Source: Paraburkholderia unamae
Lineage (GTDB): Bacteria; Pseudomonadota; Gammaproteobacteria; Burkholderiales; Burkholderiaceae
NCBI RefSeq assembly: GCF_003268775.1
Contig: NZ_QLSU01000008.1
Span: 186,001 to 250,000, forward strand
Direction of reading: 5' to 3'
DNA length: 64,000 nt
Part shown: one piece after another, positions 57,440 through 64,000 of the stretch
Position numbering within the stretch: the first letter of the stretch is position 1
How the letters are laid out: each line of letters begins with the position of its first letter
The notes under the pieces: model-generated
Seen by the model: the letters and a program-made list of their open reading frames with translations, nothing else
What the model was told of the DNA's origin: nothing
Database searches by the model: none
Program-made: the position numbers and the translations under genes

Positions 57440-59125
57440 TTACGCCGCCTTCGCCGGCTCGCCGAGCGGATTCGGCGGCGCTTCGCGCCCCGCCAGCTTG
57501 AGCGGCGCCTTCAGGCGGAAGAGGTGCCACGGGCTCGGCATTTCGCCTACCTGCGCCTCGATCACCACCGGCGCGCGCGCCGCAATCGCGTTGCGCACCG
57601 CGCCTTCCAGTTGTTCCGCGTTCTGCACGCGCTCGAAGTCGAGGTCGAACGCCGCCGCAAGCCGGTCGAAATGCGGATTGCACAGCTCGACGGCGATGTT
57701 CTCGCCGAATGTCTGCTTCTGGATCGTGCGCACGTTGCCGAAGTGGCCGTCGTTGAACACCACGGTCACGAGACCGAGCCCGTACTTGCGCGCCGTGGCG
57801 AGTTCCTGCATGTTCCAGCCGAAGCCGCCGTCGCCGTTGATGCTGACCACGGCGCGCCCCGGATTGCCTGCCGCCGCGCCCAGCGCCGTTGCGAAGCCGT
57901 AGCCGAGCGTGCCCTGGTACCCCGGCGTGATGAAGGTGCCCGGCTGGTAGACCGGATACATCAGGCGTGCGAAGTAACCCACCTGGGTCAATTCGTTCAC
58001 GAGAATGCCGTCGTCGGGTATCGCACGGCGCAGCGCGCGCGTATAGGCGCTTTGCGGCTCGATTTCGTCGGCCTGGCGTTGCGCCCAGGCGCGCACGAGA
58101 TCGAGGTCCACGCTCACGCGGCGCGGCGTGTCGGCCAGCGCGTCGCACAGCGCGTTCAGGCCGGCAAGCGCGTCACTGGCAATGCCGAGCCCGGGCGCAC
58201 GCGGCGCGGACCAGTCCGCCGCATCCACATTCAGATAGATATAGCGGATGCCCGCGGCGGGCCACGAAGGCTGCGGCGTCATGATGTCGAGAAAACGGCT
58301 GCCGACCACCAGCACCACGTCGGCGTGGGCGAACACGGCGCGCCCCGCAAGCGTGTTGAGCGCAAGCGGATGGCGGCTGGAAAGCGCGCCATGCGCGTTG
58401 TCGTCGAGCACCACGGGCGCTTGCAGCTTTTCCGCGAAGCGCCGCAACGCTTCGCTCGCGCCCGCGGCCAGCACGCCGCCGCCCGCGTAAATCACCGGAA
58501 AGCGCGCGCGTTCGAGCAGCGCGACGGCTTCGTCGATGGCGCGTGCATCGGGACGCGCGCGGCCTGCGTCGTCTTCGTTGGCGGGCGGGTCGATCAGCGC
58601 GATATCGGCGCTGGCGCTGAGCAGGTCGTGCGAGATTTCGATGCCGACCGGCCGCGGCCGCCCGCTCCTGAGCTGCCGCACCGCCTCGCGCACCAGCGCG
58701 GGAATGGCCTGTGGCGTAGGCGCGCCGCCCTGCCATTTCGTCACGCTCGCAAGCACCTGGCTCTGGTTGGGAATTTCATGCAGCAGTCCGAAGTTCTTGC
58801 CTACGCCGCTCGAATGAATATTGCCGCTGATCGCCAGCACGCGCGAATTGCACGCGTACGCCGTGGAGAGTCCGGCCATGGCGTTGAGCAGGCCCGGCCC
58901 CGGCACCACCATGCTCACGCCAATGCGCCCCGTGGTGCGCGCGTAGCCGTCGGCCATATAGGCGGTGGCCTGTTCGTGGCGCGGCACCCAGTAGCGCAGC
59001 GCGTCGCCGTGCTGGCGCAGCGCCTCCACGGCCCAGTCGAGTTGCACGCCCGGAATGCCGAAGATGTCGGTCACGCCTTCGCGCACGAGCTGGCGCACGA
59101 GCGCCTGTCCGCCTGTCATGTTCAT
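57440..59125 (-). CDS. Thiamine-diphosphate-dependent enzyme (2-oxo-acid decarboxylase/acetolactate-synthase-like)
   Basis: A 561-residue three-domain ThDP enzyme. N-terminal Pyr domain: MTGGQALVRQLVREGVTDIFGIPGVQLDWAVEALRQ and the cofactor-activating Glu in VPRHEQATAYMADGYARTTGRIG. Middle domain: RFPVIYAGGGVLAAGASEALRRFAEKLQAPVV. C-terminal PP domain: GTLGYGFATALGAAAGNPGRAVVSINGDGGFGWNMQELATARKYGLGLVTVVFND, the GDG...N Mg/ThDP motif. No regulatory ilvN is nearby. In this operon a decarboxylase of an aromatic or branched 2-oxo acid is likelier than acetolactate synthase. The start at ATG 59125 (MNMTGG) is chosen. Confidence 0.88.
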   Translation of the reverse strand: MNMTGGQALVRQLVREGVTDIFGIPGVQLDWAVEALRQHGDALRYWVPRHEQATAYMADGYARTTGRIGVSMVVPGPGLLNAMAGLSTAYACNSRVLAISGNIHSSGVGKNFGLLHEIPNQSQVLASVTKWQGGAPTPQAIPALVREAVRQLRSGRPRPVGIEISHDLLSASADIALIDPPANEDDAGRARPDARAIDEAVALLERARFPVIYAGGGVLAAGASEALRRFAEKLQAPVVLDDNAHGALSSRHPLALNTLAGRAVFAHADVVLVVGSRFLDIMTPQPSWPAAGIRYIYLNVDAADWSAPRAPGLGIASDALAGLNALCDALADTPRRVSVDLDLVRAWAQRQADEIEPQSAYTRALRRAIPDDGILVNELTQVGYFARLMYPVYQPGTFITPGYQGTLGYGFATALGAAAGNPGRAVVSINGDGGFGWNMQELATARKYGLGLVTVVFNDGHFGNVRTIQKQTFGENIAVELCNPHFDRLAAAFDLDFERVQNAEQLEGAVRNAIAARAPVVIEAQVGEMPSPWHLFRLKAPLKLAGREAPPNPLGEPAKAA

Positions 59126-59171
59126 GAGTCGAATCCTTGTGTAGTGACAACGAAGAGAGTTGAGAGTGAGA

Positions 59172-60482
59172 TCAGCCGCGCAGCGCCGCGTCGGGCGCCT
59201 CGCCGGAGTCGGCAACCATGCGCCGCATGCAGGCGACGCCCGGCAGCGCGAACGTCGCCACGAGCCCGCACACCGCGCCGAAGATCACGTAGTAGGCCGG
59301 GGCCATGCGATCGCCCGTGGTGACGATCAGCCAGGTCACGATGAAGGGCGTGAAGCCGCCGAAAATCGTGGTCGAAACGTTGTAGCTGACCGCCAGGCCG
59401 CTGGAGCGCCCGCGCACCGGAAACATCTCGGCCAGCGCCGTGGAAAGCGGCCCGAGCACGGCCGCGCCGAGCACGCCGAACAGCAGTTCGATGGCGAGCA
59501 GCGTAGCGAGCGTGGGCGCCGCCTTCAGCCACGCGAACGACGGCCACACCGCCAGCAGGCAGAACGCGAAGCCCCATGCGATCACGCGCTTGCGTCCGGT
59601 GCGATCGGAGAGCGCGCCGAACAGCGGGCACGCGAGAATGCGCACCACGCCCGAGCCCGCGATCACGATGAACGGCGTGGCGGCCGGCATCCGGAGGTAT
59701 TGCACCGCGTAGGTGGGCATGTAGATGTTGAAGACGAACTGCATGATCGTTGAGCCCGCAACGAGTCCGCCTGCAATCAGCATCTCGCGCCAGTAGCCCG
59801 TGAACAGTTGTCCGAAGGACAGGCGCGGCTCGCGATCGCGCGTGGCGCGGAACACTTCGGGCTCGTCCACGCTGCGGCGGATATACAGACCCACGGGCCC
59901 GAGCAGCAGGCCGAACATGAACGGCAGGCGCCAGCCCCACGATTCGAGCTGCGCGGTGGTGAGCCCCTCGGTGATGAGCACGCCCGCGAGCGCGGCGAGC
60001 ACACCCGCCACGGCCTGCGCGAACATCTGGAAGCTGCCGAAGAGACCGCGCTGGTTCGCGGGTGCGTACTCCACGAGCATCGACGTCGCACTGCCGAATT
60101 CGCCGCCCGCCGACACGCCCTGCAACACACGCGCAACGACCATGATGACGGTGGCAGTGACTCCGGCCTCGGCATAGGTGGGCGCGAAACCGATCAGCGC
60201 GGTGGCGATCGTCATCATGACGATCACGAGCAGAAGCGCCGCCTTGCGCCCCGCGCGGTCGGCGTAGATGCCGAGCGCGATGCCGCCAAGCGGGCGCGCG
60301 ACGAACGACACGCCGAAGGTCGCGGCCGTGAGCAGCGTGGCCGAGGCGCCCGCGCCGGCGGGGAAGAAGTGGCGCGAAATCACGCCCATCAGATAGCCGA
60401 ACGCGATGAAGTCGTACCACTCCAGCACGTTGCCGATGGTCGACGCGAAAATCACGCGCCGATGTTTGAGCAGTTCCTGCAT
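59172..60482 (-). CDS. MHS-family metabolite:H+ symporter
   Basis: A 436-residue twelve-helix MFS protein of the metabolite:H+ symporter group (ShiA, KgtP and relatives): STIGNVLEWYDFIAFGYLMGVISRHFFP, FGVSFVARPLGGIALGIYADRAGRKAALLLVIVMMT, RVLQGVSAGGEFGSATSMLVEYAPANQRGLFGSFQ and the second-half RILACPLFGALSDRTGRKRVI. The substrates are organic acids or amino-acid derivatives. First gene of the operon, 46 bp before the ThDP enzyme, divergent from a LysR gene. Confidence 0.92.
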   Translation of the reverse strand: MQELLKHRRVIFASTIGNVLEWYDFIAFGYLMGVISRHFFPAGAGASATLLTAATFGVSFVARPLGGIALGIYADRAGRKAALLLVIVMMTIATALIGFAPTYAEAGVTATVIMVVARVLQGVSAGGEFGSATSMLVEYAPANQRGLFGSFQMFAQAVAGVLAALAGVLITEGLTTAQLESWGWRLPFMFGLLLGPVGLYIRRSVDEPEVFRATRDREPRLSFGQLFTGYWREMLIAGGLVAGSTIMQFVFNIYMPTYAVQYLRMPAATPFIVIAGSGVVRILACPLFGALSDRTGRKRVIAWGFAFCLLAVWPSFAWLKAAPTLATLLAIELLFGVLGAAVLGPLSTALAEMFPVRGRSSGLAVSYNVSTTIFGGFTPFIVTWLIVTTGDRMAPAYYVIFGAVCGLVATFALPGVACMRRMVADSGEAPDAALRG

Positions 60483-60657
60483 GTCTCCAGCCTCCTGTTG
60501 GCGTTATCGCGCCCCGCTCGCTGCCGGGCGGCGTTCCCGGCTGAGCGGGATCCGATGACCCGAATCGTGGCATTTTGGAGATAACCAAGGAAGTCAAAAT
60601 TCGCTATCATGATCGCCTTTAGCGATCACTCAGACCGCCCGGACGCGGCCCGGCACG

Positions 60658-61578
60658 ATGACACTCCAGCAACTGCGCGACTTCCGCGCGATCGTGAGCC
60701 ACGGCGGCGTGCGCGCGGCCGCGCGCGCCTTGGGCGTTTCCCAGGCGGGGCTGACCAAGAGCCTCACGCGGCTCGAAGAATCGGTGCAGGCCGAGCTGTT
60801 CGTGCGCACGCCGCGCGGCGTGGCGCTCACGGCGTTCGGCGAAAGCCTGCTCGAACATGCGGCCGTGATCCTGCGCGAGTGCGACCGCGCCGAGGCCAAC
60901 CTGAACCAGTTGCGCGGCGACGAGGCGGGCGAAATCGATCTGGGTGTCTCACCCGCGCCGTCCATCCACTTGCTGCCCGCCGTGCTGCCCGAGTTCCGGC
61001 GGCGCTTTCCGCGCGCGCGCCTGCATGTGCAGCACGGTCTCGCGCATTCGCTGCTGCCCGCGGTGCGCTCGGGCCAGCTCGATATTGCCGTCACGCCCGT
61101 GCCCGAGCCCTTCGACGACACCGGGCTGCACACCATTCCGCTCTTTCCCACCGAGCCTTCCATCGTCGGGCGGCGCGGCCACCCGCGCGCGCACTGCCGC
61201 TCGATACGGGAGCTGGCCGACTGCGAGTGGATCGTGACGGGCGTGGCCGACAGCATGGGCGTGCCCGGCAGCAGCATCGTCGACCTGTTCGCGGAAGCCG
61301 GGCTCGGGCCGCCCAATATCGCCGTGGTGTGCGATTCGCTGTTCGACACGCTCTCGCTGATCGCGAGCACCGACCTGCTCGCGCCGCTGCCGCAAACGGC
61401 GCTCACGCACAGCCTCATGCGCGAGGGCCTCGCGCGCATTCCGATAGTCGAGGCGCAGAAGGTCTACACGATTTGCGTGGTGCATCGCGCGAGCCCGCCG
61501 CTCGCGCCCATCGCGGCTTCGCTTGCGGCCATGCTCGTTTCGTACGCGAAGATCGGGCGCGGGTTGCGGGGCGCGTGA
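60658..61578 (+). CDS. LysR-family transcriptional regulator
   Basis: A 306-residue LysR regulator. HTH: MTLQQLRDFRAIVSHGGVRAAARALGVSQAGLTKSLTRLEESVQAELFVRTPRGVALTAFGESLLEHAAVIL. Effector domain: GEIDLGVSPAPSIHLLPAVLPEFRRRFPRARLHVQHGLAHSLLPAVRSGQLDIAVTPVPEPFDDTGL, with ASTDLLAPLPQTALTHSLM. It is divergent from the MHS-ThDP-ALDH-aminotransferase operon (175 bp apart) and is its probable activator. The intergenic TAACCAAGGAAGTCAAAATTCGCTATCATG... region is A+T-rich and likely holds both promoters, but no T-N11-A site stands out. Confidence 0.92.
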   Translation: MTLQQLRDFRAIVSHGGVRAAARALGVSQAGLTKSLTRLEESVQAELFVRTPRGVALTAFGESLLEHAAVILRECDRAEANLNQLRGDEAGEIDLGVSPAPSIHLLPAVLPEFRRRFPRARLHVQHGLAHSLLPAVRSGQLDIAVTPVPEPFDDTGLHTIPLFPTEPSIVGRRGHPRAHCRSIRELADCEWIVTGVADSMGVPGSSIVDLFAEAGLGPPNIAVVCDSLFDTLSLIASTDLLAPLPQTALTHSLMREGLARIPIVEAQKVYTICVVHRASPPLAPIAASLAAMLVSYAKIGRGLRGA

Positions 61579-61608
61579 ATCGTCATTTGAGCCGGCAGAT
61601 CAAGCGGC

Positions 61609-62157
61609 TCAGTCGCCGTCGCCGTCTTCCTGTTCCACGCCGCTGCGCTGCGCCTCGCGCCGCGTCAGCTCGCTTGCGCGCGCCTCCAGCCGCGTGAGCA
61701 GCGCGTCGAGTTGCTGCGCCTCCCCGTCGCTCAGGCAATCCATGAATTCGAGGTTGTAGCGCAGCCCCGCCGCGCGCGCCCGCTCGTAGACGGCCAGCCC
61801 CGCCTCGGTCAGCGCGAGCGCGACGATGCGCTTGTTCGACGGCAGCCGCCGGTTGGCGACCAGCCCCTTCTTCACGAGTTGCGCGACCGCGCGGCTCGTC
61901 ACCACGGTGTCGAGCGCCGCGAGTTGCGCAAGATGCGTGAGGCTCAGCTCGGGATAGCGGCCGACGAACGCGATGATGCGCCACTCGCGACGGCTGATGC
62001 CGATCTCGCGGCGAAACATCAGGCCCACGCCCTGGGTGGCGATGCGCGAGAGATTATGGATGCGATAGAGCAGAAATTCTTCGATATGCCCCGGGTTCTT
62101 CAATGCGGGGCTTGCGGTCGGCGCCGCGGCAGGAGGGGCGGATTTGGAACGCGGCAC
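61609..62157 (-). CDS. MarR-family transcriptional regulator
   Basis: About 182 residues from a proposed GTG at 62157 (VPRSKSAPPAAAP). Winged helix: LLYRIHNLSRIATQGVGLMFRREIGISRREWRIIAFVGRYPELSLTHLAQLAALDTVVTSRAVAQLVKKGLVANRRLPSNKRIVALALTEAGLAVYERAR. The N-terminal ~35 residues are Ala/Pro-rich and probably disordered, and the C-terminus is charged. The start is uncertain: the frame is open to 62295 with no good ribosome site. It is divergent from the sulfatase-like gene, with a candidate operator at 62301-62317. Confidence 0.85.
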   Translation of the reverse strand: MPRSKSAPPAAAPTASPALKNPGHIEEFLLYRIHNLSRIATQGVGLMFRREIGISRREWRIIAFVGRYPELSLTHLAQLAALDTVVTSRAVAQLVKKGLVANRRLPSNKRIVALALTEAGLAVYERARAAGLRYNLEFMDCLSDGEAQQLDALLTRLEARASELTRREAQRSGVEQEDGDGD

Positions 62158-62300
62158 GTTGGAGTCGAGGCAATCGCGGAGAACAAGGCAGTCCGGCCCC
62201 TCATTATGCCGTTTCGCCGCACGGCGCAGAACGCGGGAAAACGTGGGCGCGCAACGCCGCAAGCCTGGCCCGGCCATGTCATTGTGCAACCGCACATACG

Positions 62301-62317
62301 TTTGATTAGGTCAATCG
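62301..62317. promoter_or_regulatory. Candidate operator between marR and the sulfatase-like gene
   Basis: TTTGATTAGGTCAATCG contains GATT/AATC arms with a 5-base spacer, and is the only A+T-rich symmetric stretch in the divergent region. It could bind the MarR protein. It also shares the ten bases TTAGGTCAAT with the operator at 14372-14403, probably by chance. Confidence 0.4.
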
Positions 62318-62402
62318 TCGGCGGCTTCCCTAACATCGCCCGCATAGGCCCCGCAACACGAGCACCCACACCAACCACGCGCCCCGCGCGAGAGACACCC
62401 GC

Positions 62403-63974
62403 ATGACCGCCACCCGCAACGTTCTCTTCATCATGTGCGACCAGCTGCGCCGCGATCACCTCGGCTGCTACGGTCATCCCTGGCTGCGCACGCGCAACAT
62501 CGACGCCCTCGCCGCGCGCGGCGTGCGCTTCGACAACGCCTACGTCACCTCGGGCGTGTGCGGCCCGTCGCGCATGTCGTACTACACCGGCCGCACCATG
62601 ACGAGCCACGGCGCGAACTGGAACCGCGTGCCGCTCTCGATCGGCGAGATCACGCTCGGCGAGTATCTGCAACGCCACGGCCGCACGCTCGCGCTCGCGG
62701 GCAAGACCCACGTGCAGGTGGACGAGCACGGCATGCGCCGCCTCGAAATCGCGCGCGCCAGCGAACTCGGCCAGCGCCTGTGCACGGGTTCCTTCCTCGA
62801 ACTCGACCGCTACGACGGCCACCACGAACCCGGCCGCGAGAGCGGCTATCCGGCCTACCTGCGCAGCCACGGCTACGAGAGCGAGCGCCCGTGGAGCGAT
62901 TTCGTCATCAGCGTCGAGGACGACGAGGGCAAGGTGCAGTCGGGCTGGAAAATGCGCAACGTGCGCTGGCCCGCGCGCGTAGCCGAGCCGCATTCGGAAA
63001 CGGCATACATGACGCGCCAGGCGATCCGCTACATCGAGCAGCAGGGCGACACGCCGTGGACGCTGCATCTCTCGTACGTGAAACCGCACTGGCCGTATGT
63101 CGCGCCGCGCCCCTATCACGACCTGTACTCGCTCGACCAGTGCCTGCCGCCCGTGCGCCGCCGCGCGGAACGCGACAACCCGCACCCGGTGCTCGGCGCG
63201 TATCACCAGCATGAAGAGAGCCTCAACTTCGCGCGCGACGAAGTCTCGAACACGGTGCGCCCTGTCTATCAGGGCTTGATCCAGCAGATCGACGATCACC
63301 TGGGCGAGCTGTGGGACACGCTGGAGAAGCTCGGGCGCTGGCAGGACACGCTGATCGTTTTCACGGCCGATCACGGCGACTTCCTCGGCGACCACTGGCT
63401 CGGCGAGAAAGAAATGTTCTACGACACCGTGCAGCGCGTGCCCTTTATCGTCTACGATCCGTCCGCCGCCGCCGACACCACGCGCGGCACGCGCGAGGCG
63501 CGCTTCGTCTCGGGCGTCGACGTCGTGCCCACCGTGCTCGACGCGCTCGGGCTGCCGAAGTACGAGGAGCGCGTGGAAGGCGCCTCGCTCCTGCCGCTCA
63601 CGCGCGCCGACGCCGCGCAAACCGAAGACTGGCGCAGCTACGTAGTCTCGGAGCTCGACTACAGCTTTCGCGGCGCGCGCCTCACGCTCGGGCGCAAGCC
63701 CGACGAATGCCGCGGCTGGATGGTGCGCGACGAGCGCTGGAAATACGTGTACTGGCAAGGCTATCGCCCGCAGCTTTTCGACCTCGCCAACGACCCCGAC
63801 GAGTTCGTCGATCTCGGCGCCGAAGCGAGCCACGAGGCCGAACGCACGCGCATGCACGCGAAGCTCGCGCAGTGGCACGGCGCGCTCAAGCAGCGCGTGA
63901 CGGTCGATACGCCCACCGTCGAATCGAAAACCAACACGCACAAGGACTGGGGCGTGTTCTTCGGCGAGTGGTGA
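62403..63974 (+). CDS. Type I sulfatase / phosphonate monoester hydrolase family enzyme
   Basis: A 523-residue alkaline-phosphatase-superfamily hydrolase. Metal-site start: RNVLFIMCDQLRRDHLGCYG (Asp pair). TSGVCGPSRMSYYTGR contains the sulfatase signature CxPxR (CGPSR), whose Cys must become formylglycine. Further marks: LALAGKTHV (Lys/His), LSYVKPHWPYVAPRPYHD, QIDDHLGELWDTLEKLGRWQDTLIVFTADHGDFLGDHWLGEKEMFYD (DH metal pair) and a C-terminal YKYVYWQGYRPQLFDLANDPDEFVDLG. The pattern resembles Rhizobium/Burkholderia phosphonate monoester hydrolase and choline-sulfatase relatives. No signal peptide, so cytosolic. ATG 62403; complete, ending 26 bases before the window edge. Confidence 0.9.
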   Translation: MTATRNVLFIMCDQLRRDHLGCYGHPWLRTRNIDALAARGVRFDNAYVTSGVCGPSRMSYYTGRTMTSHGANWNRVPLSIGEITLGEYLQRHGRTLALAGKTHVQVDEHGMRRLEIARASELGQRLCTGSFLELDRYDGHHEPGRESGYPAYLRSHGYESERPWSDFVISVEDDEGKVQSGWKMRNVRWPARVAEPHSETAYMTRQAIRYIEQQGDTPWTLHLSYVKPHWPYVAPRPYHDLYSLDQCLPPVRRRAERDNPHPVLGAYHQHEESLNFARDEVSNTVRPVYQGLIQQIDDHLGELWDTLEKLGRWQDTLIVFTADHGDFLGDHWLGEKEMFYDTVQRVPFIVYDPSAAADTTRGTREARFVSGVDVVPTVLDALGLPKYEERVEGASLLPLTRADAAQTEDWRSYVVSELDYSFRGARLTLGRKPDECRGWMVRDERWKYVYWQGYRPQLFDLANDPDEFVDLGAEASHEAERTRMHAKLAQWHGALKQRVTVDTPTVESKTNTHKDWGVFFGEW

Positions 63975-64000
63975 GCGCCAAGCCCCGGCCCGACACACCG

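Noticed and set aside
1..64000. CRISPR arrays, tRNA/rRNA genes, complete insertion sequences, prophage
   Set aside because: No spaced identical repeats, no tRNA cloverleaf with CCA-type ends, no transposase or integrase motifs were seen on either strand. The 102-bp repeats are coding TPR units without unique spacers.

Overview
The window looks like chromosomal DNA of a Burkholderiales bacterium, most plausibly Paraburkholderia, Burkholderia or a close relative. This is inferred from the very high G+C with strong third-position bias (which creates long antisense shadow ORFs), a trimeric OmpC-type porin with C-terminal Phe, a monomeric NADP-isocitrate dehydrogenase, and the density of LysR/GntR/MarR-regulated catabolic clusters with ACS- and MHS-family transporters. 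There is no rRNA, tRNA, CRISPR array, prophage or complete insertion sequence. Most of the window is accessory catabolism and resistance, with two core metabolic genes (icd and ilvD) near the right end.

Layout, left to right. 1-4.0 kb: 3' end of an SDR gene, a TPR/glycosyltransferase-like protein built on near-identical 102-bp repeats, and the RNA helicase rhlE. 4.0-7.4 kb (minus): a complete ars operon, arsR-arsI-arsC-acr3-arsH, covering inorganic and methylated arsenic, with a remnant of a second (glutaredoxin-type) arsC before arsH and a palindromic operator abutting arsR. 7.6-10.1 kb: an aldo/keto reductase pseudogene, a lipoprotein with an RNase Sa/barnase fold that has lost two catalytic residues, and a dmeR-dmeF nickel/cobalt sensor-efflux pair with two C-tract operators.

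10.3-23.7 kb: a glutathione transferase and a PhzF-like gene, then a large mostly minus-strand CoA-dependent catabolic cluster: enoyl-CoA hydratase, PDC-hydrolase-like amidohydrolase, GST, GntR/UTRA regulator, carboxymuconolactone-decarboxylase-like protein, two CaiB/BaiF CoA-transferases and a fused double acyl-CoA dehydrogenase. It is divergent from an ACS-family importer followed by a porin. The same TATAGGTCA...TGACC operator lies at the GST promoter and the importer promoter, suggesting one GntR regulon. 23.8-32.3 kb: an AraC regulator and two SDRs, a zinc-ribbon-like protein, cupin/LysR, Rrf2/epoxide hydrolase with a shared palindrome, another alpha/beta hydrolase, a LysR remnant, and a translationally coupled pair (superinfection-immunity-type membrane protein and small lipoprotein).

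32.4-41.0 kb: an importer, an orphan NMT1-type periplasmic binding protein, a TctDE-like two-component system with an 11-bp-spaced direct repeat upstream, a hydroxypyruvate-isomerase-like enzyme, an unusual cytosolic fusion of a winged helix to an extracellular-solute-binding-protein domain, and a SotB-like exporter. 41-47.7 kb: an inositol-dehydrogenase-like oxidoreductase, an ACS importer, a LeuCD-type dehydratase pair, a fluoroacetate-dehalogenase-like hydrolase and its divergent LysR. 48-54.8 kb: a haloperoxidase-like hydrolase, a small membrane protein and a MarR gene sharing a 17/19 upstream motif, icd (monomeric) with a strong terminator, and ilvD. 54.9-64 kb: a MHS transporter-TPP enzyme-aldehyde dehydrogenase-aminotransferase operon divergent from a LysR gene (order of reactions suggests transamination, decarboxylation, oxidation), then a MarR gene divergent from a type I sulfatase/phosphonate monoester hydrolase.

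The best candidates for something undescribed are the winged-helix/solute-binding fusion (38.1-39.8 kb) with the nearby palindrome, the double acyl-CoA dehydrogenase/two CoA-transferase cluster with its shared operator, and the RNase-fold lipoprotein lacking catalytic residues.
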